Source: Aphrophora alni
Taxonomy: Eukaryota > Arthropoda > Insecta > Hemiptera > Aphrophoridae
Direction of reading: 5' to 3'
Assembly: GCA_963513935.1 (NCBI GenBank)
Contig: OY740774.1
Location: 84,592,890 to 84,656,889 of the forward strand
DNA: 64,000 nucleotides
Shown here: in pieces, positions 12,370 to 25,189 of the stretch
Numbering within the stretch: position 1 is the first letter of the stretch
Layout: the number at the start of each line of letters is the position of its first letter
Made by a program: the position numbers and the translations under genes
Notes under the pieces: model-generated
Seen by the model: the letters and a program-made list of their open reading frames with translations, nothing else
What the model was told of the DNA's origin: nothing
The model's database searches: none

Positions 12370-13080
12370 TTAGAAAGATAACTGAGAGAGAGAAAGAGAG
12401 AGAGAAGGTGTATTAATAAGCAGAAAGGAGGAAGGTAATTACAGAGCAAGAGAAGGAGAGAAAGTATAGAACGGAGAAGATGTGGAGAGGAAGGAGAGGG
12501 ATGTGTGAAGAAACAAGGAAAATATTAGAGGGAGAAAAGGAGTGCAACGGAAATTAGAAGTAGAGAGAAAAAATGGGACTGAGATAGAGAAATGTGGAGA
12601 AAGAGTTAGAAAGAGACATTGAGATTAGGAGGGATGAATAGTTAGATATTCTTTGTGTTAAGGGCGGAGCATTAGGTATCCTCTCTTTCTCTTAAACTCA
12701 AGAGGCATTGTGGTATGGAGTAAAAGAAGGAGAAAAAACACAAATAAAAGGAGGGAGTATTACGGAAACACAACGTTGGGGGGTTCAAAGGATGAAAGGG
12801 AAAAAGTAAAGGAATCGTGGAATGAAGGGAAGAAAAAAATGGAGTACATTGGAACGAGGCAGGGAAACGTGCGGAGCGAGATTGACATAGAGACGAAGTA
12901 GGAGAACGACAAGATGTGATAGGAAGGAAAAGAGATTAGAAGGGAGCGAGAGATGTGGAGATTAGGAAGTAGAGTGGATGTAGAGAAATGGTGAGATGGT
13001 GAGAGTAGGATGCAGAGTATGAGAGTATGATAGAGAGGACAGTATATGTGGTTAGGGGAGTGTGCACGAGGCAGAGATAT
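12370..13080 (+). repeat. Purine-rich (GA-biased) non-microsatellite tract, copy 1
   Basis: About 700 bp in which the plus strand is overwhelmingly A and G (mostly gaga, aagg, ggag and agaaa words) without a simple repeating unit, broken near 12650-12715 by a short mixed segment. The 63-codon frame at 12710-12901 is Lys/Arg/Glu-rich only because of this composition. The same relationship (block D' then purine tract then block E) occurs at 54.4-56.5 kb, so the tract belongs to a repeat unit. Confidence 0.85.
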
Positions 13081-13409
13081 GTGAGTGGATTTTTATTGTT
13101 TACTTATTTGTGTATTTAAAAAAAGTGTGTTATTTGAAAAGTTATTGTTTATAATGTTATTTTTTAATATGTTATGTAATACAGTTGTTTAGCTTTATCA
13201 AACAATAGTCCTAAGGAAATATTTTAAATCTCTAAATCATTTGTTTTCATTTATTATATGACCACGACAAAGGTAAACAATTTGTTAAAGTATATGTGTT
13301 CTTGCCCTGATAACTAAATTAAATAAAAAACTGTGTTAGGTTATAACTTTTTGTGACTACAACACAACCTACATTTTTGTACTTTGAATAGACAATTTTA
13401 AGCATTTCC

Positions 13410-13582
13410 ATCTAAATGGTGTCCCGTACACTTGTATAACGTATTCAGACTTGTTAAACATGCTGTGGAATTTCTCTTAATGTCTAAAGTTCAATGTGAG
13501 AATGTGTCACTAAGATAGGAATCCAATATCCGTATTACCACTGCTCCATCTCCATAGCCTTTGTGATATTTAATTTCCTGTG
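13410..13582 (+). repeat. Repeat block E, copy 1
   Basis: Shares taatgtctaaagttc, gtgagaatgtgtcactaaga, taggaatccaatatccgt and accactgctccatctccat with 56435-56543; weaker similarity extends upstream to about 13410. The match to 56345-56543 is among the strongest in the window. Non-coding. Confidence 0.85.
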
Positions 13583-14059
13583 ACCGATGTGTACAACTGT
13601 TGTTACAATACGTTACCAAGTCTCTATAGTTTATGTTTTTCTTTAAGTTTCCTTTCGTCGTTCTGACAATAAAGTGAACTGTTCACACTTTAAAAAATGT
13701 ACAGGCTATTACGAGATAAACAAAAATCTTCTGTGTACTTCCTTCCGTAGCCACATTGAAAAAACCAAAATGTATTGGACATTATTGACTCAAAAATTCC
13801 GAAACTTAAAAGAGACATTTAATCTTTACCGGGCGGTCGCTCTATATTTAAAAAAACAATTGGTCGATTATATTTTTGTCCGTAAGGTAAACACTGTTTT
13901 TCTTAATCATTTTATTGTTACGTTTAAAAACCAGTAAAAACCCATGAATATGTCAATCTGACAACTTTAGTAATTTTTAATTTATTTTTTCACCTAAAAT
14001 AATCAGTCGTTGATCCTCAAAACGATCTGACTATAGATATATCCGTCATTAGCTTTTAA

Positions 14060-14063
<4 letters not shown>

Positions 14064-14118
<55 letters not shown>
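14064..14118. repeat. (TA)n microsatellite
   Basis: About 55 bp of alternating TA. Confidence 0.96.
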
Positions 14119-14119
<1 letters not shown>

Positions 14120-16051
14120 TGGGGATATATATTTAAAATGCCGCTATTTTGAAAATATACGAAATAAAGTCTTTGTTTTTGTATGCTTGTGAAATGTAAC
14201 ATAAATAATTCTGTATTAAAACTAAACTAAATATCTTATCGATATACAAATTTATGTTTTAAAAAGAAAATTCTTATAGAAGGGGAAATACAGAGTATTT
14301 TCGGAACTATATTTACGCGAACGTATTACTTTCTTTCCAGTAGAATATGTTCTGAAAGTTTCTTTTTGAATCACCCTGTGTAATATATCTGTAAATATTC
14401 TACAAAATTTGATTAAAATATAGCATTATCTGTTTAATTTGTCTAATATCCTGTAAAATTCAATGGTTTTGTATATTGTGGTGAAAAGCTGAAATAATGC
14501 GTCAGCATTTACACTACTTTTCACATGAAAAAAAAAAAAAAAAAAAACATCGTGAAAATACTGTTTTTATCAAAATATCTTGTCACATAAAAAGTTTAAT
14601 TCACTGTATAAATAAAAAGAAATTGTGAATCGAATTTGACGAAAAAATAGACAAAATATATTTAGCTACAATAGAAGAATGATAAAATTTGACAAAGATA
14701 ATCTTTAAAACGAAATTCTGATGTTACTTGTCCAAACTATTTATCAACCAATGTTTGATCAAATTTGTGCGATAATAATTGATTGGAAATTCTGATCAAT
14801 AAAAAGGACAAATACGCACTGTATATAAAAACTTGTTCTACAGTAGAATCCATGATCAGTATACATTTAATACCTCTGGATCAGTGTGCATTATATCGGT
14901 TCACTATAATGAATACTGGAGTAAAAATCCCAGGGAATTTAGCTACATCTACTAAGTTTTTTTCAAGTAGTTTTCACAAAGATCCCTCTTTTTCATCTTT
15001 CCTCTCTAGTCTCTATTGACCAATTTGTTCTTTTTCGACCTTCACGCTTTTAACGTATTCGACGGCTTATGGGCTCTATTTTCAATCCTTTTTTTTTTGT
15101 TTTTTATACAGCAATAATGACCGACAGGATTTCACCGTTAAACAACAAAAAAGAAATAATCTTAGGTTGAATAATGACAATAACATTTATAGTCAATTCA
15201 TAATAAATCAATTTATTTCAATAAAAGTTTTATAACCTTTCCGTAAGTTACGAAACGCCTGTTTTCTAAATGCCTAAATTGTCTTTTACTCACTGTCGAT
15301 TATATTGCCAATTTAACCCCTTACCTTAAATTAGTTTATCACAAAATTATTCTGGTTTAACATGTTCTAAAATACGACACATCTTTACGTCATTTTGAAC
15401 TGCGTTGCTAGTGGAGGGCTTGAAGTGTGTCAAGTTCAAAACTCCCCCAGCATTTCAACTTACTATGAGTTCCACAGCTCCTATGAATACTATGTATACA
15501 TTCAGAGCAGTTCACTCCTTCACAGAATGACTCGATGTCTCTATCTCTCAACACCTATCACAAGAAGGGTCATCCCACTTACATATTGTATTGAGATACT
15601 TGTCCAGAGAAGTCAACAGACCAATCACCAGTATTTATTATGATGAGTAACTTTCCTCTAGTATAACTGAAGCATCTCTTCAGTCTCGTAATCGGACAAT
15701 ATCTGTCAAAACACAACTATATTGTTGTTCTTTACAAGCCTCCTTTCTGAATGTTGCCTTTTATAAAATAGATATTGTGTGTGATATCCTCTTATAATCT
15801 TGTGTATCCATCTTTGTCATCTCTTCTTTTCCCCCCTTCCCTTCCATTCCACACTAACCTATTATTTCCCCTAGTTGAACATATAAGCCAAGAACAAAAC
15901 AACCTCTTTGCACATTTCCCTTGAGCTTTGCACTACAGGATACTCTGACTATCTTCCCAAGCCTGCGGAACTATCTGAAACACAACATTCCTAAAAGGTA
16001 TCACGACCTGGAACATTTAGTAAAAACTTGTACATTATTTGCTCACTGCAA

Positions 16052-16054
<3 letters not shown>

Positions 16055-16092
<38 letters not shown>

Positions 16093-16099
16093 TATATAT
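16055..16099. repeat. (TA)n microsatellite
   Basis: About 45 bp of TA with one G interruption near 16091. It ends about 30 bp before repeat family A copy 3 begins. Confidence 0.95.
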
Positions 16100-16130
16100 T
16101 TACATTTGAATTTAAAATACATTTAAATTA

Positions 16131-16835
16131 GTCATCATGTTACTTACCCAGCTTCATATTACTCTGTAATGTAAGCAGATGCTCTAAATGTAAAGCACAA
16201 AAAATATTTTTGGGCCTAATTGGAAATGTTAAATTATATTGTAAATCAATAATCACTTGGCTCGGCCCTAATGCCCTCGAAGCTCTATATATGTGAAAAG
16301 TCTCCACTCTACACTCGTGTCGGTGACTCAACCCTGTATCTCGTAACTCCACGAGATATCACATATTCTTTGGAGTGAGGGTTTGAAATTACATTATTCA
16401 CATGCTATTTGTCAGAGTAGAGATATAGGGTTGGCACCATTACATACAGAATAGAAATATGTAAATTTTGTTCTAATTGTGTTATATGTTGAATAACATA
16501 CAATGTATGACAAAAAACGTTTTAAATTGTTATAATCTTGATATGTTCAATTCGATTGTTCTGCATTTCAGTTTGGTTCTATATACACTATAGTTACGTA
16601 TACCAAATTTTATTTTAATATCTTAATATTTGTGAAAGCTGTCGTGCTAGCCTACAGACAACGACAAAAACATCAACAACAAAAACCAGACAACAGACGG
16701 CATGTCCATATTTAATTTGTGGTTTGTCTGAAGCTACGAAACGAAAAAATCAGTCAAAATTTGGATGTCAAAATGTTTGACATTTACCAAACTTACCCTA
16801 TACTTCGTATACATTCTGAGTAGAAAGGTCTTTAT
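16131..16835 (+). repeat. Repeat family A, copy 3
   Basis: The start catcatgttacttacccagc matches 6963 and 614. Internal matches include ggaaatgttaaa, gccctcgaagctc, agatatagggttggcacc (shared with 7270 and 44265), gctgtcgtgctagcctacag (shared with 44460) and accctatacttcgtatacat (shared with 7595 and 44600). It lacks the 3' B module. The minus-strand open frame at 16140-16352 lies inside and is rejected as a gene. Confidence 0.78.
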
Positions 16836-18134
16836 GATTAAGTGTGGATCATCAAATTTAATTTACATTTCAGCATTTTATGGAACGCTATAAAACTAAA
16901 AATATATGTTTATTCACAATAGCAGTGTTTTATCACATGTTCGTATAATATTCTAATAGATTCTAATCGTTACAAGCTAAAGACTCTAAAATATATTTTC
17001 ATTTATACTGTGTAAATTATCTTGGTAGTAGTCAAAATACGATAACTGTAAAACAGAACTGTAGGTAATTCAATGTTATGGTAGAGCTGCAAAATAAATG
17101 GAAAGCAACTAAAGTTGAATTGAAGTGCCTGTGACGTCACAGTTTATTGCTTTTCTATTACGTAGTGAAGGGAATATTATGGTTATATATATATATATAT
17201 ATATTATGTGATCGTGCAAAAATGTGTTATTGTTTTATTACTTTTCACTCTAGAGATTTATTTAATTGTTTAAAGGTCCTTGTCTGTAACTTACGATAGC
17301 GACGACAAAATATTAGAGAGGAAGATTTAAATTTTTTATTAATGTTTAAAGCGTGCTCACTTAGAACTATATTGAAATTCAAAAAAAAACAAATTGAAAG
17401 CGCTAAAATAGCAGCCATTTTAAACAGTTTTATTTTATATATCGTGTGTTATTTAACTTATAACACATTCAATTAGATAAAAGTTTTCAGGTACAATACT
17501 GCATGTACCAATAATTTACAAAATATTCAACAAAATCATTATGATAATATAAACCTCGTAAACTTATAAATATTAAAATTACAGTTAACAATTTAAATAT
17601 CATAATGAAAATTCTTTTCCAAAAGTTGAGTTTAATATTCTTTGTAAATCATCGCAACGTCCAATCATTTAACAACAGATCAATATTAAACAACACTTTC
17701 TATAACAATCGTGCCAATGTTTTCATACATGATAGTACCACATCCTTGCAACTCCTTACCTCTCACATCAAGGTAACCTTTCCCAATGTAATGCTTTAGC
17801 ATCAATGAATGCTGACAGCATATTCAAGTATAAAAGGAAATTGTGTACGTGAACAATACTTGTAGGTCATGCATTACCATACACTGCTGATTCAGAATAT
17901 ACCCTACATATACTGTAACTGTCACGTTCAACGTAAATCATGTTACAGTTACAACTGACCCATTTGCAAGAACTCAAAGTGTTCACCTTAAAATAATTCC
18001 TCCTCATTTACATAAACGTAGCTTTGTAGATAACATTGAAACACCATCAGAGAGTGCAGTATGAGGTTCAGGACTTGTATGCTGTATTAATAATTAATCA
18101 TTATAGTTTGATAGTCATCGTCGCCTTGTAAAAA
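16836..18134. other. AT-rich stretch, no gene seen
   Basis: Contains a short (TA)n run (17184-17205) and an imperfect inverted repeat near 17915-17955 (ctgtaactgtca … gttacagtta). Nothing else recognised. Confidence 0.4.
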
Positions 18135-18335
18135 TAGGGGAAAAGAACATAAAATAAATACCCCCTAACCGTCGAATACTGTAATAGCTTCAAGGTCAGA
18201 AGATAATTGAGTTGATCAAGATAACAAGACCTGATAGGAAATATCGGTCCATAACCTACCCCACGACTAAAAGATATAGCTAGATCTCGCGATTGACACG
18301 TCCGTACTCACTATATTGAGCTCCTGAGGGTTAAT
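18135..18335 (+). repeat. Module B of family A, copy
   Basis: Shares aagaacataaaataaatacc, the following cctaaccgtcgaatac and tgtaatagc with the other B copies, and gataacaagacctgatagga with the minus-strand copy at 60310-60540. It ends with tactcactatattgagctcc as in the copy at 5940. Confidence 0.75.
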
Positions 18336-19329
18336 TTGTTTGTTATCGTCCATGTTAGTGTTATAAATTTGTTTTTATTTCTAAGCGTCTTGACTTAATA
18401 TGTTTACTTTATCCAACGATCGCGAGAACGATCTAGTAGGTTCACACTGTTTAATTACAAGAGGATGATGCTTTGAGATGAGCGCTGAACAAAACAAAGG
18501 ACGTTCATATCCTGCCATCCCTGAGAAGTGGAAATTGGTTAACAGTTGAGCCAGCAGGAAGTCGTGTTTGGTGAGCAGTCTGAAGTTAGTCACACCCGTC
18601 GCATGAGTAATCGCCACAAACCGGTTACATTTAAAAAAAAATTATCAAAATCGTTCGAACTGATTTTGAATAAAAATTATTATAATGGTCTTACGACAAG
18701 TACGTCTGCGCTAAATATATTCTACGAACATCTATGAGGCTGATGAGGCTTGAACTATTCGGAACAGAAATCCAACTAATTCAGACTGTTTACAGTGAAT
18801 TGTCTCACCTTTTACACTTTGTCGATTCACATACGACACTAGATACAGTAGCAGTATGTAAATGAGGATTTACATATTGATTCTCATGGATATTATCATC
18901 CAACAACAATTTATTTCATTTGAGAAAAGTATTATGAAAAAAATATTGTTTAAAGAATTTTGAAAATATTGCATAATTTGAGCTTTGATAGTATTATTTT
19001 AAAACAAAGGATTCCAATTTGTCTTGTAATCTTGGAGGATAAGGAAACAGGAAGGAAGAGGTGAAGGAGTGTTCTTGATGTGTAATTAATTCAGGATTGT
19101 CTTAACGAGATATTAATTAAAACCTTAAAGGTGCTAGAGGTGACAGGTTGCAGATTAGACTAACTTTCTTTGTTGATCTATACAATGATGATTGTTTCAC
19201 ATTTTCATCTTACTTTCTTCTCTATTCGTGGTACAGTTAAAGTCACGTGATGAGTGAACAAAATGATATCAAATGTTTGGCGGAAATATCCGTTTAGGTA
19301 CCCAAACTAAAAAATAAATTTGTAGAATG
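18336..19329. other. Mixed-composition stretch, no gene seen
   Basis: 18400-18640 is slightly GC-richer and open on both strands (minus 18381-18617, plus 18546-18737), but neither frame resembles a known domain and no splice-bounded exon stands out. Confidence 0.35.
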
Positions 19330-19480
19330 TTTCTCTGTCGTTCATGCAGCCCAAACGGGTGAGCCGATTTTGATCAAATTTAGAATATGGGCTTATCTCG
19401 ACTACATCCAACATTTTTCGATAACTTCGAATCTGGTAATAAGAAAAACAAAATAATGCTACATATGTTTAAATATAGCA
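19330..19480 (+). repeat. Probable transposable-element tail
   Basis: The phrase cccaaacgggtgagccgatt followed by ttgatcaaattta is of a kind common at the 3' ends of insect retroelements and other repeats (a 'gaccgattttgatgaaa' type motif). Only one copy is present in this window, so the call rests on general familiarity with such tails. Confidence 0.4.
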
Positions 19481-19715
19481 TTTAAAAGGACCTAAACAAA
19501 CCGTATTGGTTTCCATTTCTCCAAAAATACCTGTTTCTGAGTCACAATACAAAAATGAAGCTCGTATAAAAGATGTAATTTCTCAAAATATGATAAACAT
19601 ATATTAGTGAAATTTTACTGCAAATGTGAAGTGTAATGCCCCAAACTAGTAAAATGATCCCAATGTGCGATATGACAAATTCATCCAGAAAATGGTGAAT
19701 TTACAAGGTCAGGAA

Positions 19716-19785
19716 AGTATGGAACAAGTATCCAAGTATCCAAGTACAAGTATCCAAGAACAAGTATCCAAGTATGGAACAGAGG
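19716..19785 (+). repeat. Short tandem repeat, caagtatc unit
   Basis: About five imperfect copies of (aa)caagtatccaagta occur back to back. Confidence 0.85.
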
Positions 19786-21742
19786 CATAGTATTCAAGTT
19801 CATGTTAATTTTTTCAACTGTACTGTATTTCCAAAAAAATTATTCGTAGAATTAAATGTGCCATTCTACTGTAGTTGACAAAGATAGTAAATGTTTCTTT
19901 ATCGTAGATTTAACATGTTTCTGATGACACAGTTGGTTTTGAGTGTATCTATAGAAAACTATTTACCCTGTAAAGGTGATGATACAAACAATTCTGGTGT
20001 GTCTGGGATATTCTACACTTTGGGTTTTTGTCCGCTGCACATTCCCTATCTCACTGAACGCAGGCGGCAAGTTATAATAGTAGATTGCCCCTTCAAAACG
20101 CAGCGGGTATGTACAGCGGGAACGATGGAACTCTGCAGTTTGTGGCTGCAAGCTTGAAGTGGCAACAAGTGAAATTTTACATTCTGATTTAACTTTTATA
20201 AAATTAAATACCCTCAAAAAGATCGGCTAAGCACGTTTTGGAATGGGTCAGAAGGCCCAGGGTGTCATCGCTCTCACTCCGGGATTTTGGTTTCGTTTAT
20301 CTAAAATTATGTGTATATTTGCAGATCACGTTCGGTCAGTAAAAGACAACACTATACTAATTCCAACTTAGTGTTTAATTACTAATATTAAAATATACAT
20401 AATATTCTAAATTACTTTAAATGTAGTAGAAGTTAATTTGATCCGTTACGAAATGTCTAGCCAGGTGTGAGTTGTCTGTAATGTACGATAGGTTTTGTTG
20501 ACTAGGCGAGAGTGCCTAAAATGGCGGTTTAACTAAAAGATCCACGGATCAAATAATTAACCAAATATTTTACAATTAAAGGTAATACATATATAGGGCT
20601 CGAACTATGCAGCATAAGTGGTCAAACCACAGCTTTATTCCAGCCAACCCATAATCCGTCCCCAACCTTTTTTCGTTGCAAACTGGATGATTGTGTGATT
20701 GAATCTTATTTTCTGCCTCAGGAATGGAACGCTTTTTTATTGGTAACATTAAGGATTGGCTTCTTATATGCAAATTGACTACATTAGGCGAACACGTGTG
20801 ATCAAATTCGATACCTCCACACTTTGTCATTCCTCCCTGCTACGATAATTACCTTTATACACAGGTTTTGTTCAAGAGAGGAGTGACATGTCTTGGAAAC
20901 ATCGTGTAGGTCTCAAGACATACGGCCTCAACGCAATTCTACAGAAAACTGTAAGAGTTTTATTACCGTTCTAGGAATATAATTATGTTTACGCCAGTGA
21001 AACAACTCATAAAAAGAGGTAAAAATACCAGTCATTGAAGAAGTAAGTTTTTTTTGTCACGAAGAATTTGGTTCTTTCTTGTCTACAATATGAAGCAGTC
21101 TACTAGTTTTGTTTTCTAATAATTTGAAAACAAAATTACATAATACATAATTTAGTATCTAATTATCTTCTAATCACTTTTTTGACGTCATGTTTTCCTT
21201 TAAATGATGAACATTTAAAGTATTAAAATCAAAGTTGATATAATTAGCACACAACTTTCCAATAATTAATTACTAAAGTTAAAATGTTGTGAAGTTGTGA
21301 AGTTTCAATTCAGATCATTAAAGAATGTCAATAGTTTTGAGTTATTATCTTTGTGTTATTATACAGTTTTCACTACCATAGAATAGGATGTGTCACACTA
21401 TAGTTTTTTATAAGCGCATTTTTGTCTGCCTCTGAATAACCCTTGACTTAAAAAGCAAAAAGGAGATGAGAGCAGAGTATGTCTTATTGCGTAGATTTAC
21501 CCTTCTCCTTATCTCTGCTTCCTCGCTCACATCCCCATTTATCATCGTTCCTGCTTACATGAAATATCCGACTGTTTGTATACAGTCATATTGTACAAAC
21601 TGATGTACCTGGAACTAATAGACCTTCTCTAAAAATTTTATTTTATTTACATTTATTGATAATCCGTCCATTAGTAATTCAACCTTGTATATAATTCTCT
21701 CTCGAAACAACAATCGATTGGGTTATAATTGTATGGAAAAAC
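19786..21742. other. Unannotated stretch
   Basis: Overlapping open frames at 19891-20157 (plus) and 19963-20217 (minus) and a minus frame at 20576-20830 have no recognisable motif. Composition is locally less AT-rich, so decayed transposon sequence is possible, but no family can be named. Confidence 0.35.
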
Positions 21743-21862
21743 CTATACACATCAGGGAATTAAAAGCAATAAAACAGGCTGTCCTGCAAGGGAAGGGATA
21801 TTTATAATCATTACCAACAGTCGTTATGGAATGTTTTAAAAGAAAAATTCCCTCGTGACAGA
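21743..21862 (+). repeat. Repeat block D, partial copy 3
   Basis: Shares acacatcagggaattaaaag and caataaaacag.ctgtc with the copies at 3560 and 48525. Only the 3' half of the block is present. It is followed by a (TA)n tract. Confidence 0.7.
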
Positions 21863-21873
21863 ATTTAAGGCAA

Positions 21874-21875
<2 letters not shown>

Positions 21876-21919
<44 letters not shown>
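21876..21919. repeat. (TA)n microsatellite
   Basis: About 44 bp of alternating TA. Confidence 0.95.
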
Positions 21920-21922
<3 letters not shown>

Positions 21923-24439
21923 GTTCAATATGAATTATGAATTCTACCCAACGCATCAACGTCCTTTCAAGGATCACCGTTTATTTACAATGGACCCATC
22001 CTCTGCGTTATCACTGATTGATAAGAACTAAATTTAACACTATAAATACCATGTTCCGGGTGTATTTATTCCATGACATTAGTTCCCTTTTTGAATAGAA
22101 AAGTGACGACTTAAACTGCATAGCTATCAGAACACAAAGGAGTACTTACTTACTCTTTCCATAATAATTTAATTTCTTAATTTACACATTACTTATATTT
22201 CCTTGCTGTGATTACATTTTGATTATATGAAAACAGGTCTTTGAAAATGATTGAAATGTTTAATTTTTGTTCGATTTTGTTAAAACTTCTAATATTTAAG
22301 TATTTTCGCGTGATGATTTTAAATTTTATTTTGGATTATTCCTACCTTCTGTATACTCTACATTTTATATTGTCTTTCACTTGTATTGCTATGTTTGTTG
22401 AGCTCTATCTAGTGGGAAAAATAAATTATTTACAAATCTACCAAAGGTAAACCATCTGTAATCTCGCTATTGGTGCATCTCTTTTGTTCGGAAACGTCTA
22501 CTTTAATTATTTATAATGCAAACAGTGTTTGTTTCTCAAAATGTTAGCAACAAAAATTAACATTAATGAATAACATTTGTGTATATCCATTCCTGTTGAG
22601 TACTTTTAAACCAATACATTTTTATCAAATATATTTAACTGGATTTACTATCAATTATCTGAATTCGAGTATTAAAAAATAATAAATGTCTGTAATTATG
22701 AATCTTGTTTGCATTATTTGATGAAACAATTTTCATTAGCTTGTTGTATTAACTTATTCCAATAAGATTGTAGGTTTACAAACATAATGTCAAAAGTTGT
22801 TGTAATGTCCACTATGTGATATCATCCTGTGAGATAGTCCTGTCTCCTCCTCCCTCCCTCCATCCACTATATACTATGCAATCTGTCGTATAACGCCACA
22901 GCTGACAGTATCTTATACACCGCCACTTGTATATAAACAACAACAGCAATACACTTACCATATGAAATTATGGTAAACGATATTATCTTCATTGCATAAA
23001 ATATTCAATGTCATTTTCTAGGGTACTCTACCTTTTCTAAAACACGTATGTTTGGTTTGTCTATCTTCAAACTTTATATCATGACATATTTATGAACACT
23101 CATGTTTAAAAATACTATTGCTTTGTTTATACTCATGCCTCCATTTATGTAGTGACTACGTATTAAATTTCGTTTTTAAACAAACTCGAACATTTATATT
23201 ATAAAAATAACGTAAATATTAATATTATTGTATTAAGTAAGGTAAGTATTATAGAAGTTAAGAGGTTTAAAAAGTCGGTTAACTGATTAAGAGAGGTTCC
23301 AAGGTCGTGAATTAAATCTAACTCAAAACAGAAGGTTTTCTTCTATACAATTTACTTCTTTCCCAAATTGTGGTAAGGCCCTCTTATAATAAACGGTGGT
23401 TGATATGGGTGGAAAATGAAGAAGCTCACTAGAACTCAATTACACAAAAATTTTAAATTAAAGCGAAACCTAACATTTATTTTCAAAATGTTACTAGTAA
23501 TTTTAATTCTACTCCGATGAAGAGAACTAAATACTCTAATATAGTAATTTCAAAAATACGAAATATAACCTTCGATTTAAAATTGTATATTGAAAATCAG
23601 TTTATTTCACATCAATCTCTTCTAACACTCACTTACACACAAAAGTATTCACCACATTATGTAGATATGACTAGACACGGACGAACTACATGTATATTTT
23701 CAAATAAGATTGTTGCCTTTGATCTAGTCACAGTGCCCACAATTTTATCTACAATTTTGATTGATTGATTTTGTATCAAATAACACATAATATATTTAAA
23801 TTTTAGATTGTATAAATAAATACATCAGAGCTTACTTGCAACGGTAGATACAAAGCTGATACAGCTCAGGTCCTTGTAACGGGAATAGACGTTGAATAAA
23901 TTACACGGGGTAGGATTTCGTCACTTCGAATCTTTGAATTTTTAACGAGAGTTTATGTAAGGCGAAACATCTGGTTCCCTGCGTTGATTCTTACTAAAAA
24001 AATATTACTTTCTTTTTAATATTTTCTAGAAAACGTTGTGCTGTCAGAGTGAAAAAAGAGTTTATAAAAATGGTTGCTAAAACCTAGCACATATTTTCTT
24101 ACTCATATAAACATAAAATTGTGTTTAGATCTAACCAGTGTTCAATACATACATCCGGTGCATGGTGTCAAGCTTTTAACATACACCGTCAACGTTAATT
24201 TTCATTCCCAGTTAGTACTTAAAACAAAATTTTTATTTCATATTGTTTTCTAAAATTCCATAAAAATCGGTAGAGTAATTTACTAAATATTTTTTTAAAT
24301 CAATTATTCCCGATAGTGATAATTACATGCCGTCTGCGTTTTTAGGAGGTCATACAGATTTTTGTGAAAAAATAGTCGACCCCACCCACCCAGTCTATAA
24401 AGTTGAATAGAATGTATACAACTGTAAATATGAATCTGT
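21920..24439. other. AT-rich stretch with one small dispersed motif
   Basis: Near 23376-23470 the sequence ataaacggtggttgatatgg with its flanks resembles 30650-30730 (ataaacggtggtttatagag) and more weakly 39340-39375 (aaaaacggtggct). This may be a further low-copy repeat (family C). No gene seen. Confidence 0.4.
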
Positions 24440-24739
24440 TATGACTTTGGTCTTCCCTGGTCAAAAAGAGTGAACAAATATTGATGTGGATGGATTTGAT
24501 TGTAAGAGCAGAAAACTCAGGAGGTACTACAGAATACTCAGATACTACGTACAGGAGACAACTTGTACCATGGGCTCCCTTAGAATACCAAGGTAACTTG
24601 AATGTAAGACAGAATACATAAAACTTAGAAGTCTGTTGACTAAAAGAAGGATACCCGTCTGGTCAAACAGAGGCGAACTTTGGATGGTGATTAGTCTATT
24701 GACAGACATTACATGGATCTCAAAATAATAGAAAAAAGA

Positions 24740-24925
24740 AATAACCCAATTATTGATGGGTGCAAGGAGGTTGCAATATCAAATCATTTATTTCAGAAGT
24801 GTTCTGGCTCTAAGCATATTCGGTGGATTGTATTTTGAGCTGTGGAATCGACAAGTTGAGATCTTTAGAGAGCATGGTCATCCTGGGCCTGGTGAGTTTT
24901 ACTAGGACCAGTGCAGCAATATGGA
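24740..24925 (+). pseudogene. Possible second LINE 3' tail remnant
   Basis: In one plus-strand frame the sequence reads GCKEVAISNHLFQKCSGS. The spacing C-x-E-x5-H-x4-C recalls the C-terminal knuckle of non-LTR retrotransposons (compare the remnant at 11246-11332). Further on, in a shifted frame, LRSLESMVILGLVSFTRTS resembles the hydrophobic final segment of such proteins. The first cysteine pair is incomplete and the frame is broken, so this is a weak call. Confidence 0.3.
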
Positions 24926-25189
24926 TACTATTTAATGATTATTGGTATTAATTTAAGGTTGGGAATAGAGGATCGTGGATCTTTTAAACTATGTTGACAC
25001 AACGGTCACAGCCCAGACCTATCGACTAAAACTAAATACCACTCAGTCAGCCAGCACGTGATGAGGGACTATTACTAATACTTTAAATAATGATTTCTAA
25101 AATTAGATATAATATGATTAACTTACTTAACACTAATAGTTTTTTTACTAGGATTGACTCTAACAAAATAGTGGTCCCGATGTAGACAC

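Larger units (their letters stand above)
13583..16130. other. AT-rich stretch with microsatellites, no gene seen
   Basis: Contains a (TA)n tract (14064-14118), an A run (about 14528-14547) and a (TA)n tract (16055-16099). Near 14371 the phrase gaatcaccctgtgta resembles a mariner-type terminus, without a partner. Open frames at 13674-13937, 14783-15019 and 15395-15643 have no recognisable domain. Confidence 0.45.

Noticed and set aside
12710..12901. Lys/Arg/Glu-rich 63-codon frame
   Set aside because: It lies entirely in the purine-rich tract and reflects its composition.
18737..18775. A ctgatgag sequence resembling a hammerhead core
   Set aside because: No gaaac box follows at a usable distance after a pairing stem, so the core is incomplete.
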